Positions 24,862 to 34,775 are shown, counted from the stretch's first letter. The stretch is 64,000 bases of DNA from JAPLHP01 sp963720375 (GCA_963720375.1 CAVRFM010000005.1:1-64000), one strand, 5' to 3'. Notes: generated by a model not told the origin, from the sequence alone. A program made the numbers and translations.

Positions 24862-26451
24862 ATGACAGGATTTGATCTGAGCCAATTTGCCAAAACCGCC
24901 GAGCGGATCAGGAAGAAGGCAGCGGAGGAAGGCCGCTTGATGCACAACCCTCCTGATGAGGAACTGGAACGGATTGTGGAGAGGGAGCCAGGCGTCAGGA
25001 GAACAATATACGGAAACATGGTTGCTAGGAGTGAGCCTACCTCCCGGGCGGCGATGTTTACCCGGAATAGCGTTGATAATGCCTTTGGCAAGGGAGAGCA
25101 GGAACTCCTGGCCCAATGCGAAAGGATACTGGCCACCAAGAAGTTAATCTCCATAGACAGGGCAGTTGGCAATGAAGACAGTGAAACTGTGGTGAGGGTA
25201 ACTGTCCCGGAGGAATTTGCGCATGTTGCCTATGGGGGAAAGAACCTTTTTATTCCGGTAAAACGAAAGGTTGAGCAACCAGACTATGAGATCATATTCT
25301 TCAATGATGAGGCTTTCGAGACCAACAAATCAAAGCCTCTTCCTAAGAAGGATGTCACAATAAGGTTGGCTATGCTGGATGATGGCAGAGTCATCAAGGT
25401 GGTCAGGAACTGCAACTATATCGGTGAATACAAGAAGGGGGTTTTTGCTTCGGAGGACTGGGTGGCCAAAACTAGGAGGGGTGGAATTTTCCTGCACGCC
25501 GGTTGTCGAGAGGACTACCTCCAATCGGCACACGGCGATTACCGGCTGACCAGGACGTTACTTGCCTCCTTAAGTGCTAACGGAAAAACCACTACTACCG
25601 GCAAAACCCTGGCCCGAAAAGGGAAGGAAAAGTCCTGGCTGGTGCAGGATGATGGGGGTACTCTAATGCCGGACGGGTCTTATCACGGCTTTGAAATGGG
25701 TGGCATATTTGTGAAGACAGAGGGTGTCAATCCGGGTGAGCAGGCGGAGATCTACTATGGCTTGTTGAAGCCGGGCACATTTGGCGAAAACATCTACGTT
25801 GCAGAAGATGGTGACCTTGATTTCTACAACCTGGATATGACTTCCAATGGGAGGGCAGTCATCCAGAGAAGAGATTTCATGCATACCAGCACTCATATCG
25901 ACGTTGAAAGGGTGGATAACCTGATTCTTCTCACCAGGGGACCTCTGATCCCGGCGATAGCTAAGCTGACTCTGGAGCAGACGGTGGCACTCATGATTCT
26001 GGGCCAGGCTATGGAGTCATCAGCCGGCGATCCAACCCGGGCAGGAACCATCAGAACCGAGTTCTTTTATGACCCATTTATGGCAGGTGATAAGGCAGAA
26101 CACGCGAACATATTCTACGGGATACTGAAGGGGCTTCCTCATATGCACTACTATCTCATCAATACCAGCGGGATAGGTGAGGGAGAACATTACCGGCAAA
26201 TAAAATTGGAATATACACTGGCCATCCTCGATTCTCTGCTGAGGGGAGGGCTGGAAGACTGGGTAGACTCTCCGTCCGGTTTCAAAGTGCCCGCAGCAGT
26301 GAGGTTGGTGGACGATATCTACTTCCACCCTGAGCTGCTGTACTCTCATGCGGAGTTCGAAGCCAAAATGAGGGAACTTAACAGATTGAGACATGAGACC
26401 ATCGAGCAGATAGGCAGCGGGCTGCATCCCGACATAAGGAAGATCTTTTAG
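24862..26451 (+). CDS. pckA: Divergent ATP-type phosphoenolpyruvate carboxykinase
   Basis: A 529-residue protein with the PEPCK layout, interconverting oxaloacetate and PEP. The P-loop is SLSANGKTTTTGK near residue 235 (family form GLSGTGKTT), preceded by a substrate-site block NCNYIGEYKKGVF (family YAGEMKKG). Other blocks are IFLHAGC near residue 212 and LILLTRGPLIPAIAKLTLEQ near residue 355. The replacement of Gly-Thr by Ala-Asn in the P-loop and the weak similarity elsewhere make it a deep branch, so nucleotide or phosphate donor specificity is uncertain. It is set apart from the pan operon by 95 bases and has TTGGAGG before the ATG. Together with PEP synthase it can feed gluconeogenesis. 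Confidence 0.8.
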   Translation: MTGFDLSQFAKTAERIRKKAAEEGRLMHNPPDEELERIVEREPGVRRTIYGNMVARSEPTSRAAMFTRNSVDNAFGKGEQELLAQCERILATKKLISIDRAVGNEDSETVVRVTVPEEFAHVAYGGKNLFIPVKRKVEQPDYEIIFFNDEAFETNKSKPLPKKDVTIRLAMLDDGRVIKVVRNCNYIGEYKKGVFASEDWVAKTRRGGIFLHAGCREDYLQSAHGDYRLTRTLLASLSANGKTTTTGKTLARKGKEKSWLVQDDGGTLMPDGSYHGFEMGGIFVKTEGVNPGEQAEIYYGLLKPGTFGENIYVAEDGDLDFYNLDMTSNGRAVIQRRDFMHTSTHIDVERVDNLILLTRGPLIPAIAKLTLEQTVALMILGQAMESSAGDPTRAGTIRTEFFYDPFMAGDKAEHANIFYGILKGLPHMHYYLINTSGIGEGEHYRQIKLEYTLAILDSLLRGGLEDWVDSPSGFKVPAAVRLVDDIYFHPELLYSHAEFEAKMRELNRLRHETIEQIGSGLHPDIRKIF

Positions 26452-26507
26452 GCAGACCGTTCTCTAATGTAGAAACGTTCGAGGCGCTGTCTCTGACTGT
26501 TTCTAAT

Positions 26508-26530
26508 CGCGCTCACGCGAGGAGCGTTTT
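26508..26530 (+). terminator. Short hairpin with T-run after pckA
   Basis: CGCTC (26510-26514) and GAGCG (26522-26526) form a stem with the loop ACGCGAG, followed by TTTT. It lies 56 bases after the pckA stop. The stem is short, so termination may be partial. Confidence 0.5.
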
Positions 26531-26650
26531 CACTAGGGCGTGTCCCTCCTTTCTCTAGTTTTCGCTTTCCTAATCCTTGAAGGATACACCCTTCTCTTTA
26601 GAAAATTTGCACAAAATACGTTGCGCCACTATTGAATGCACACAATACAC

Positions 26651-26682
26651 TTGACAATGTGAAATATTAATTATATGTTACA
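26651..26682 (+). promoter_or_regulatory. marR promoter with overlapping palindromic operator
   Basis: TTGACA (26651-26656) and TATGTT (26674-26679) are 17 bases apart. A 25-base near-palindrome, TGTGAAATAT (26658-26667) against ATATGTTACA (26673-26682), is symmetrical at 9 of 12 pairs and covers the spacer and -10 box. This is what an autorepressing MarR protein would bind. The same region is very AT-rich. Confidence 0.6.
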
Positions 26683-26745
26683 GTTATCATTGATAAATAA
26701 ATGCAAGACAATTTTGTGGCGGTATTGTGCGAAGGAGCATCCAAG

Positions 26746-27312
26746 ATGCCGATGAACGAAGCCAATTTGTTAAGGCTTCTGCCCCTGCTTCGAGAGGTGC
26801 TGGCAAAAGTCGGACTTCACAGAACAAGGACCGGTTCGGATTTAGATCTTACCAGTTTGCAGACCCAGGCACTGACAACAGTCTTGAAGAAAGACAATCT
26901 TACCATGGGTGAACTTGCAAAGGACATGTTCATTGTTCAGTCTGCGGCTACGCGCATAGTTGATGAACTGGTTAGAAAGGGACTGGTGAAAAGAGCCGAT
27001 GACCGTAGGGATCGACGGGTGACGCGTCTCAAGATAACAACAAAGGGGCGAGAAGCATGTGACCGGGCATATCGCGAAAGCTACTTTTTACTGGCGCAGG
27101 TTCTGGAGCGGATTAGCCCTGCTGAGCAAGAGGCATTGATTGGGGGCTTGGACGCATTTCTGAATGGGGTTAAGGCTGTCGAGCAAGAGGTGTTTCAGAA
27201 ATATGACCAAGATAAACGCGTCCAACTTGCGAAATCATTGGATCAGGAGACATCAACAGTAGTTTTATCTTCAGATAGCAGATTCTCGGATACTGAATTC
27301 AGTGCTGGCTGA
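26746..27312 (+). CDS. MarR-family transcriptional regulator of the fad operon
   Basis: A winged-helix repressor of 188 residues from the ATG at 26746, chosen because GAAGGAG lies 8 bases upstream; an ATG at 26701 would add 15 residues without a ribosome-binding site. The MarR core is LTSLQTQALTTVLKKDN, MGELAKDMFIVQSAATRIVD (recognition helix), and the wing RRDRRVTRLKITTKGRE. The C-terminus is a 40-residue polar tail. It is followed on the same strand by the beta-oxidation genes after 138 bases, and an operator-like palindrome covers its own promoter. A ligand such as an acyl-CoA is inferred from context, not seen. Confidence 0.88.
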   Translation: MPMNEANLLRLLPLLREVLAKVGLHRTRTGSDLDLTSLQTQALTTVLKKDNLTMGELAKDMFIVQSAATRIVDELVRKGLVKRADDRRDRRVTRLKITTKGREACDRAYRESYFLLAQVLERISPAEQEALIGGLDAFLNGVKAVEQEVFQKYDQDKRVQLAKSLDQETSTVVLSSDSRFSDTEFSAG

Positions 27313-27324
27313 TTGTAGTCAGCC

Positions 27325-27373
27325 ATAAGGAAGCTGCTTGCATGGGGGGTGAATTGCAGCTATGACTCCTTAT
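27325..27373 (+). repeat. Bulged inverted repeat between marR and fadN
   Basis: The arms are ATAAGGA plus AGCTGC (27325-27337) and GCAGCT plus TCCTTAT (27356-27361 and 27367-27373), giving 13 pairs with a 5-base bulge and an 18-base loop. A second small hairpin, GGCTGA/TCAGCC, overlaps the marR stop at 27307-27324. There is no T-run, so it is not a classical terminator. It could be an operator for the fad genes or an mRNA processing structure. Confidence 0.4.
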
Positions 27374-27450
27374 CTTGGGCATCTCCATCTTCTTCAGCTA
27401 GGCTACTATATCATTGTTTCTTTTCACTCTGATATTTTATGGAGGGATCT

Positions 27451-29895
27451 ATGAAGAAAGCGAAGATGAGAATCAGGAAGGCCGCAGTCCTCGGCGCTGG
27501 CGTAATGGGCAGCAAGATCGCAGCTCTCTTGGCTGGTGTCGATATCCCTACCTACCTCTTGGATATCGTACCGAAAGAACTTGATCAGAAGGATATCAAG
27601 AAGGGACTGACCAGAGAATCGCCCGAGTTCAGAAACAAGCTGGCGAAGACGGGCATAGACAATACATTCATGGCCAGCCCACCCGCCTTCTTTGTTCCAC
27701 AGGATGCCAAATTGATTACCCCAGGCAACTTTGAGGACCATATGGCGTGGCTATCCGATGTTGACTGGGTTATCGAGGTGGTGGCAGAGGACATCAGGAT
27801 AAAGGCGGAGTTGCTGAAAAAGGTTGAGTCTGTCATCAAACCCGGCACTATTGTGAGCACGAACACCTCCGGACTCTCCATAGAGAAGATATCGGAAGGG
27901 CTGTCGAAGGAGACCAGGGCACACTTTCTGGGAACGCATTTCTTCAATCCGCCAAGGCATATGAAGCTCCTGGAGATCATCCCTGGAAGGTCCACTGATA
28001 AAGAGGTGCTCTCCTTCATGGCTGATTTCTGCGAGAAGCGGCTGGGCAAGAGCATTGTCTTTGCCAAGGACACGCCCAATTTCATCGCCAACAGGATTGG
28101 TGCCTATGCCATGCTGGTGGTCATCAGGGACATGTTGGAGGCTGGCTATACCATTGAGGAAGTGGATGCCATAACCGGGCCTCCCATGGGCAGGCCGAAG
28201 AGCGCCTCCTTCAGGACAGCAGACATGGTGGGACTGGATGTCTTCATCAAGGTGGCCCAGAACGTGCGGGACAATATCCAGGATGCATCCGAGAAGGAGG
28301 CTTTCGCTGTCCCGTCGTTGCTGACGAAGATGGCGGAGGCTGGCCTCCTTGGAGACAAGACGCAAAAGGGGTTCTATAAGAAAGTGACAGATCTCTCAGG
28401 AACCAAGATATATTCCATGGACTACAACACCATGGAATACGTCCTGCAGAGAAAAGCCAATCTGCCCCTTCTTGACGAGCTCAAGCGGGTGACTGATCCC
28501 GCCGTGAGCTTGCAGAAGCTTGCTTATTCGGATGACCGGGCCGGGCGTTTTGCCTGGAAGGTGCTCAAGAAGATGCTCCTCTACTGTGCATCGAAGGTTC
28601 CTGAGATATCGGACAACATCCTGCCAGTGGATCAGGCCATGAGGTGGGGGTTTAACTGGGAGCTTGGTCCGTTTGAGACCTGGGATGCCATAGGTCTCCG
28701 GAAATCTGTGGAAAGGATGCAACGGGAAGGAGAGAGAATACCGGCGAATATTGAGCACATGCTCTCGGCTGGCAAGGAGCGGTTCTATGAGAAGCGGCGC
28801 GGGCGGCACTATTACTTTGACTTTGCGAAATCGGATTATGTGGAGATCGAAGAGAAGCCGCAGATCATCCTTCTGCCTTCGCTGAAGGGGAAGAAAGGAA
28901 GGGTGGTCCGTTCCAATGCAGGAGCCAGCCTCCTGGACATGGGCGATGGCGTTGTTTGCCTGGAGTTTCATACTGCCAACAGTGCCATCGATGGCGATGT
29001 CATTCAGATGATGAACGACAGCGTGGCGGAGGTGGAGGAGAACTGGGAAGGGATGGTTATCAGCAACCAGGGTGTCAACTTCTGCGTGGGGGCCGATGTC
29101 AAGCTGATCTATAGCCTTGCCGTGAACAAGGACTGGAAGGCCCTGGAGCAGGCGGTGAAGGGCTTCCAGCAGGGCTGCATGCGTATAAAGTACTCAGAGA
29201 AACCGGTGGTGGCCGCGCCCTTCCGCATGACGCTGGGAGGAGGATGTGAAGTCTGTCTGGCCGCCAGCATGGTTAGGGCGTATGCCGAGGCCTACATGGG
29301 CCTGGTGGAGATGGGAGTTGGCCTGATTCCCGGTGGAGGTGGCACCAAGGAGATGGTTCTCAGGGCCATTGACTGGGTACCGCCGAGTGTTCCCAGCGCA
29401 GCACCCGGTGGAGGCCGTCCTGACCTTATCCCCTATGTGGCGCGAGCTTTTGAGACCATAGCTACAGCTAAGGTGTCCAACTCTGCACGGGATGCTCAGG
29501 GGATTGGATATATGAGACCCCATGATAAGATCACCATGAACCTGGACCACCTGCTCTATGATGCCAAGCAATCGGTGCTTTCTCTGGTCGGGGAGGGTTA
29601 CCATCCGCCGAGGCGGAGGGACGATATCAGGGTAGTCGGCAGAACAGGAAGAGCCGTATTGGAACTGATGGTCTATCTATTGCGAGATGCGGGGTACATC
29701 ACTGAAACCGATGCCCATCTGGCTAAGAAGCTGGCCTATGTGATAACCGGCGGTGATCTTGACCAGAACACCTTGGTAACCGAGGAATACCTGCTGGACC
29801 TGGAACGAGAGGTATTCCTCTCACTTGCCGGTGAAGAGAAGAGTCAAGCCAGGTTGAAGAGTATGGTCGAGACCGGCAGGCCGCTGAGAAACTAA
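27451..29895 (+). CDS. fadN: 3-hydroxyacyl-CoA dehydrogenase / enoyl-CoA hydratase (FadN type)
   Basis: An 814-residue bifunctional beta-oxidation enzyme from the ATG at 27451, which has GGAGGG five bases upstream. The N-terminal half is the dehydrogenase: AAVLGAGVMGSKIAALLAG (NAD-binding), then STNTSGLSIEKISEGL, FLGTHFFNPPRHMKLLEIIP (catalytic His) and KDTPNFIANRIGAYA. The enoyl-CoA hydratase/crotonase domain is C-terminal (about residues 490-690: INSQGVNFCVG-like block, APFRMTLGGGCEVCLAASMV, GLIPGGGGTKEMVLRA). This order, reverse of E. coli FadB, is that of Bacillus FadN, and the following genes are again fadA and fadE, as in the Bacillus fadNAE operon. Confidence 0.94.
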   Translation: MKKAKMRIRKAAVLGAGVMGSKIAALLAGVDIPTYLLDIVPKELDQKDIKKGLTRESPEFRNKLAKTGIDNTFMASPPAFFVPQDAKLITPGNFEDHMAWLSDVDWVIEVVAEDIRIKAELLKKVESVIKPGTIVSTNTSGLSIEKISEGLSKETRAHFLGTHFFNPPRHMKLLEIIPGRSTDKEVLSFMADFCEKRLGKSIVFAKDTPNFIANRIGAYAMLVVIRDMLEAGYTIEEVDAITGPPMGRPKSASFRTADMVGLDVFIKVAQNVRDNIQDASEKEAFAVPSLLTKMAEAGLLGDKTQKGFYKKVTDLSGTKIYSMDYNTMEYVLQRKANLPLLDELKRVTDPAVSLQKLAYSDDRAGRFAWKVLKKMLLYCASKVPEISDNILPVDQAMRWGFNWELGPFETWDAIGLRKSVERMQREGERIPANIEHMLSAGKERFYEKRRGRHYYFDFAKSDYVEIEEKPQIILLPSLKGKKGRVVRSNAGASLLDMGDGVVCLEFHTANSAIDGDVIQMMNDSVAEVEENWEGMVISNQGVNFCVGADVKLIYSLAVNKDWKALEQAVKGFQQGCMRIKYSEKPVVAAPFRMTLGGGCEVCLAASMVRAYAEAYMGLVEMGVGLIPGGGGTKEMVLRAIDWVPPSVPSAAPGGGRPDLIPYVARAFETIATAKVSNSARDAQGIGYMRPHDKITMNLDHLLYDAKQSVLSLVGEGYHPPRRRDDIRVVGRTGRAVLELMVYLLRDAGYITETDAHLAKKLAYVITGGDLDQNTLVTEEYLLDLEREVFLSLAGEEKSQARLKSMVETGRPLRN

Positions 29896-29919
29896 TCGCA
29901 GGTGCAAGGAGATAAGACG

Positions 29920-31098
29920 ATGAGGGAAGCAGTCATAGTATCAGTAGTGAGGACAGCCCTAGGCAAGGCCACGAGCGGCAGCCTCAGAAACAGCCGGCCG
30001 GAGCACACGGCTTCGGAAGTGGTGAAGGAAGCTGTCAAGAAGGCCAGAGGGCTAAAGCCTGAAGAAATCGATGATCTCATCATAGGTTGCTCCTTTCCTG
30101 AGGCAGAGGCTGGCATGAACCTGGGCCGCGTGGTGGCTCTCAAAGCAGGGCTACCCTCTGAGGTGCCTGGTATCACGGTCAACAGGTACTGTGCCTCTGG
30201 TCTGGAGGCCATTTCTATTGCCAGTCAGAAGATCATGTGTGGCTTTGCTGATGTCGTAGTAGCTGCAGGTGCGGACCACATGACCCTGATCCCCATGGGG
30301 GGAAACAAGCCGCTCCCCGATCCTGACCTGATAGGGATTTGGCCTGGAGCTTACATAACCATGGGGCTGACGGCCGAGAATGTGGCCCAGCGGTTCAAGA
30401 TAAGCAGGCAAGATCAGGATACATTCGCTCTGGGAAGCCATCAGAGGGCAGCCAAAGCGCAGGCTGAGGGTAGATTCAAAGAACAGATTCTGCCATTGAA
30501 GGTGGTAGACCGCGGCTTCGAAGGCGGAAGGGCTGTAAGCCGTGAGAAGATATTTGATAAAGATGAGTGTGTCAGGCCGGATACTTCGTTGGAGGCCCTC
30601 TCCAAACTCAGGCCCATCTTCCGAGCCGGGGGGACGGTGACGGCGGGAAACTCCTGCCCCATGAATGACGGAGCTGCAGCGGCAGTGGTCATGTCACGGG
30701 AGAAGGCCAAGGAATTGGGACTGAAACCGATGGCCGTTTTCAGGTCTATCGGCGTCGGTGGAGTGGAGCCGGAGATCATGGGCATAGGCCCGGTGGTGGC
30801 CATTCCCAAGGCAGTGAAGTATGCCGGGATCAGCCTCGACAAGGTGGATCTCATAGAACTGAATGAGGCATTTGCTTCCCAATCCATTTACGTCATGAGA
30901 ACGTTGGGCATAGACCCGAACAAGCTCAATGTCAACGGCGGCTCTATTGCTCTGGGCCATCCGCTGGGCTGCACGGGGGTGTATCTCACCGCCAAGCTCC
31001 TCTATGAGATGGAGCGGCGAAAAGCCAGGTACGGCATTGTCACCATGTGTATCGGTGGGGGCATGGGGGCGGCGGCTGTCTTCGAAAGAGAACCGTAA
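29920..31098 (+). CDS. fadA: Acetyl-CoA acyltransferase (thiolase)
   Basis: A 392-residue degradative thiolase that cleaves 3-ketoacyl-CoA to acetyl-CoA and a shortened acyl-CoA. The nucleophilic cysteine is in NRYCASGLEAI near residue 92, the catalytic His in GGSIALGHPLGCTG near residue 350, and the second Cys in VTMCIGGGMGAAAVFE at the C-terminus. AAGGAGATAAG before the ATG at 29920 decides the start; an upstream in-frame ATG lacks one. It is 24 bases after fadN and 14 bases before fadE. Confidence 0.96.
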   Translation: MREAVIVSVVRTALGKATSGSLRNSRPEHTASEVVKEAVKKARGLKPEEIDDLIIGCSFPEAEAGMNLGRVVALKAGLPSEVPGITVNRYCASGLEAISIASQKIMCGFADVVVAAGADHMTLIPMGGNKPLPDPDLIGIWPGAYITMGLTAENVAQRFKISRQDQDTFALGSHQRAAKAQAEGRFKEQILPLKVVDRGFEGGRAVSREKIFDKDECVRPDTSLEALSKLRPIFRAGGTVTAGNSCPMNDGAAAAVVMSREKAKELGLKPMAVFRSIGVGGVEPEIMGIGPVVAIPKAVKYAGISLDKVDLIELNEAFASQSIYVMRTLGIDPNKLNVNGGSIALGHPLGCTGVYLTAKLLYEMERRKARYGIVTMCIGGGMGAAAVFEREP

Positions 31099-31112
31099 GG
31101 AAGGAGGACAAC

Positions 31113-32898
31113 ATGACAGCGAAAGTGATCAGAAAAGGGGGCGCGTTTCTCGTCGAAGAAACTCCCGCCAAAGAGAGTTTTTACGCCCGAGGACTTCCGT
31201 GAAGAACATAAGATGATCATTGTTACCACTGAGGACTTTGTGAAGAATGAAGTTGCGCCTTATCTGGAGGCATTGGAACACAAGGATTTTGGGATAGCTC
31301 GCCGCCTGATGCAAAAGGCAGGGGAACTGGGGCTTCTCGGAGCGGATATACCGGAGGAATACGGTGGTGGGGGGTTGGGTATCATAGCTTCACTGTTGAT
31401 CTGTGAGCACTCGGTCGGATCAGGTTCATTTAACGTGACCTTGAATGCTCACACCGGGATCGGCTCCATGCCGCTGGTCTTCTTCGGCACCAGGAGCCAG
31501 AAGGAGAAGTACCTTCCTCCTCTGACCAGGGGTGAAAAGGTGGCGGCCTATGCCCTCACAGAGCCTGGCGCGGGAACAGATGCTCTGTCACTTCGTACCA
31601 CGGCGGTGTTGTCGCCGGATGGCAAGTATTATAAGCTCAATGGCACCAAACAGTTTATTACCAATGGGGGATTTGCCGATATCATTATTACCTATGCCAA
31701 GGTGGGCGGCGACAAGATGACCGCGTTTGTACTGGAGCGGGTTTTCCCGGGGATATCCACAGGCCCGGAAGAAAAGAAGATGGGTATTCGCGGTACATCC
31801 ACCACCAGCATTATCCTCGAGGACGCAAAGGTGCCGGTCGAGAACGTCATTTTCGAAGTCGGCAAGGGACATACGGTGGCCTTCAACATACTGGACCTGG
31901 GCCGCTTCAAGCTGGCGGCTGGGGCTGTAGGAGTGGCCAAGCTGGCTCTGGAGAGCTCTGTGAAATATGCCAAGGAAAGAGTCCAGTTCGGCAAGCCGAT
32001 ATGCCAGTTTGGACTGATAAAGCACAAGATTGCCGAGATGGCCGTCAGAACGTATATGGCCGAGAGCATGCTCTATCGGACTGGCGGGCTGGTTGAGACC
32101 ATCCTGGAGACGGTGGACCGCTCTGCTGAAGATGTTGGCAGGCAAAGCGCTAAGAGCATATCAGAGTATGCTATAGAATGCTCCATCAACAAGGTCTATG
32201 CCTCAGAAATGGTGGACTATGTTGCTGATGAGGCGGTTCAGATACATGGTGGCTACGGATTTATTGAGGACTATATGGTGGAAAGGATATACCGGGACAG
32301 CCGCATCTTACGGATATTTGAGGGCACAAATGAGATAAACAGGCTCATCACTGTGGCGTTCTTGATGAGGAAGGCCTTGAAGAATGAGATACCATTGCTG
32401 GCCGCGATGGAGAAGCTGCAAAAAGAGATGCCGGGGATGAAGCCTGTCTCTCCTGAGTCACATGATGGTCCCCTGGGATATCAGCGCCAGCTTATAGACA
32501 GGGCCAAGAAGACCTTCTTGTTCGTCGCCGGAGCTGCAGTGGGGAAGTACGGCGAGGCTATCAGCGAGGAGGAGGAGATCATTGGCTGCCTGGCCGACAT
32601 CGCCACCGAAGCATATGCCATGGAGAGCGGTCTTCTGAGAGCCCTGAAGTCCATCGAAGGCCATGGCCAGGAGGCATCAAAGACTAAGATAGACATGGTG
32701 AAGATATACGTCAATGATGCCATGGCACGGGTCATCGATCATGCCAGGATGGTACTTACTGCGGTAGAGACGGGCGAGGCTCTTCACAAACAACTGGTAA
32801 ACTTGACCAATCTCACCCAGTTTGCTCCTATGAACACTGTAGCAGCACGGAGGAGTGTCGCAGACAAGATCATAGCTGCGGAGAAATTCATCTGCTAG
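31113..32898 (+). pseudogene. fadE: Acyl-CoA dehydrogenase FadE, one extra T near the start
   Basis: The enzyme oxidises acyl-CoA to enoyl-CoA with FAD. AAGGAGG and ATG at 31113 start a frame reading MTAKVIRKGGAFLVEETPAK, which goes out of frame at a run of five T (31178-31182) and stops. The next frame reads FTPEDFREEHKMIIVTTEDF and continues to 32898. Dropping one T gives a 594-residue protein with the N-terminus expected for Bacillus FadE, itself of about that length. Active-site and family blocks are intact: YALTEPGAGTDALSL, QFGKPICQFGLIKHK, IHGGYGFIEDYMVERIYRD and RIFEGTNEINRLI. A homopolymer error is the simplest cause; if real, translation could restart at ATG 31213 with loss of the N-terminal helix. 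Confidence 0.92.
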
Positions 32899-32949
32899 GC
32901 TGCCAGAAGGGGCTGGCATGAGCCCATTTCGGCTTAAAGGAGGGGATTG

Positions 32950-34674
32950 ATGGAAAAGGTATGGCTCAAGCATTACGACGCCGGGGTGCCGGCGACTATT
33001 GACTATCCTCGGCTAACACTGCCTCAGATGCTTGAGGAGACTGTGCGCCGTTTCCCTGAAAACACCGCCGTCATTTTCCCGGGGGCCCTGGGAGACTCCG
33101 GCCGTTTGAGCTACAAAGAGCTGAATGAGCAGGTCAACCGCTTGGCCAATGCCCTGATAGACCTTGGGGTGAAGAAAGGGGACAGGGTAGCCTTGCTCAT
33201 GCCCAATTGCCCCCAGTTCGTCATCAGTTATTACGCTGTCCTCAAGGCAGGGGGAATAGTAGTGGCCTTCAACCCTCTGTACTCGGGGAGAGAGATAGAG
33301 CACCAGCTCAACGACTGCGGTGCGAAGACGATCATCCTCCTCAGCCTTTTCTATAAGACTGTGGCCGAATTAAGAGAGCGGACCGGCTTGCGGAATCTGG
33401 TGGTGACCAATGTCAAGGAGTACCTGCCGCCGATCAGCCGCGTACTTTTCACTCTTCTCCGAGAGCGGAAGGAAGGGCACCGTGCCGATATCAAAGGGGC
33501 TGGCGCTACCTATGCTTTCCGCGATTTGCTGAGGAAATTCCCGCCCACGCCGCCTTCTGTGGCCGTAGACCAGAACGACGTGGCCATGTTGCAGTACACC
33601 GGTGGGACCACCGGTGTCAGCAAGGGCGCGGTAATAATCCACCGCGGCCCCCTGGCCAATGCCTACCAGATGAAGGCCTGGGCTGCACCCATTGGCACTA
33701 AGGAAGGTGAGGGAACGGTGATGGGGGTAATGCCCCTTTTCCATGTATATGGAATGGTTACAGTGATGCATTTCACTGTCCTTACCGGCCAGTCAATGGT
33801 TTTGTTGCCCCGCTTTATAACCACGCAGGTGCTGAAGGCCATTAACAAATATAAGCCGTTCTTCTTCCCCGGCGTGCCTACCATGTATGTGGCCATCAAC
33901 AATTTCCCGCAGGTGAAGAAGTATAATCTGCGTTCTATCAAGGCCTGTGTCAGCGGTGCTGCGCCTCTCCCTGTCGAGGTGCAGCAGAAGTTCGAGGAGC
34001 TCACGGGGGGCAAGCTGGTGGAGGGCTTTGGCCTCACCGAGTCTGCTGTGGTCACCCATTGCGCCCCGTTACTCGGTATGCGCAAGATGGGGAGCATCGG
34101 GGTACCCTTCCCTGATGTCGAGTCCCGGATAATGGATATCGAGACAGGAGAGAAGGAAATGCCAATGGGTGAGGTTGGCGAGTTGACAATTAAGGCGCCC
34201 CAGGTGATGAAGGGCTACTGGAACCGGCCTGAGGAGACTGCCACGGTGCTGCGCAACGGCTGGTTATACACCGGTGATCTGGCCAAGGTGGATGCGGACG
34301 GCTATTTCTTTATCGTGGATCGCAAGAAGGAGATGATCATCGCCGGCGGCTACAACATCTATCCTCGCGAGGTTGAGGAAGTTCTCTATGAGCACGAGAA
34401 GATCAAGGAGGCCGTCTGCTATGGTGTCCCTGATGCCTACCGCGGTGAGACGGTGAAGGTGGCCATTGTTCTCAAGGAAGGGCAGACGGCAACCCCGGAG
34501 GAGATCACCGAGTATTGCCGGACGAAGCTGGCCAAGTTCAAGATACCCAAGCTGGTGGAGTTCAGACAGGAACTTCCTAAATCTCCCATAGGCAAGGTGC
34601 TGCGCCGGGTGCTGGTGGAGGAGGAGAAGAAGAAGACGACGAAGTCTGAATCCGGGAAGGCTCAGGGCGGCTAA
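32950..34674 (+). CDS. fadD: Long-chain fatty-acid--CoA ligase
   Basis: A 574-residue ATP-dependent acyl-CoA synthetase that activates fatty acids for the preceding beta-oxidation enzymes. The AMP-binding motif is QYTGGTTGVSKGA near residue 215, followed by MPLFHVYGMV, VEGFGLTESAVVTHC, GWLYTGDLAKVD and the hinge/C-terminal lysine block SPIGKVLRRVLVEEE. AAAGGAGGGG is just upstream of the ATG at 32950 (a TTG at 32947 is also possible). It starts 51 bases after fadE. The last 20 residues are lysine-rich. A palindromic repeat follows and may end the transcript. Confidence 0.95.
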   Translation: MEKVWLKHYDAGVPATIDYPRLTLPQMLEETVRRFPENTAVIFPGALGDSGRLSYKELNEQVNRLANALIDLGVKKGDRVALLMPNCPQFVISYYAVLKAGGIVVAFNPLYSGREIEHQLNDCGAKTIILLSLFYKTVAELRERTGLRNLVVTNVKEYLPPISRVLFTLLRERKEGHRADIKGAGATYAFRDLLRKFPPTPPSVAVDQNDVAMLQYTGGTTGVSKGAVIIHRGPLANAYQMKAWAAPIGTKEGEGTVMGVMPLFHVYGMVTVMHFTVLTGQSMVLLPRFITTQVLKAINKYKPFFFPGVPTMYVAINNFPQVKKYNLRSIKACVSGAAPLPVEVQQKFEELTGGKLVEGFGLTESAVVTHCAPLLGMRKMGSIGVPFPDVESRIMDIETGEKEMPMGEVGELTIKAPQVMKGYWNRPEETATVLRNGWLYTGDLAKVDADGYFFIVDRKKEMIIAGGYNIYPREVEEVLYEHEKIKEAVCYGVPDAYRGETVKVAIVLKEGQTATPEEITEYCRTKLAKFKIPKLVEFRQELPKSPIGKVLRRVLVEEEKKKTTKSESGKAQGG

Positions 34675-34702
34675 TCCGCGGCGCCATTTGAGAGACAGCC
34701 CT

Positions 34703-34775
34703 CTGAAGCGTCTTCTCAAGAGGCAGGGCATCAACGAGTAAATTCTCTGTAGGGCGGTTCGCGAACCGCCCCTAC
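34703..34775. repeat. REP-like palindrome, copy 1
   Basis: The core GGGCGGTTCGCGAACCGCCC (34752-34771) is a perfect 20-base palindrome, flanked by GTA and CTAC. About 45 bases of upstream sequence (cttctcaagaggcag then atc) resemble the sequence before a second copy at 56080-56140. Both follow the end of a plus-strand gene. The function may be transcript end formation or mRNA stability. Confidence 0.65.

Noticed and set aside
31113..31213. Separate 29-residue peptide before fadE
   Set aside because: Its sequence (KGGAFLVEET) is the normal N-terminus of FadE, and one extra T explains the break.
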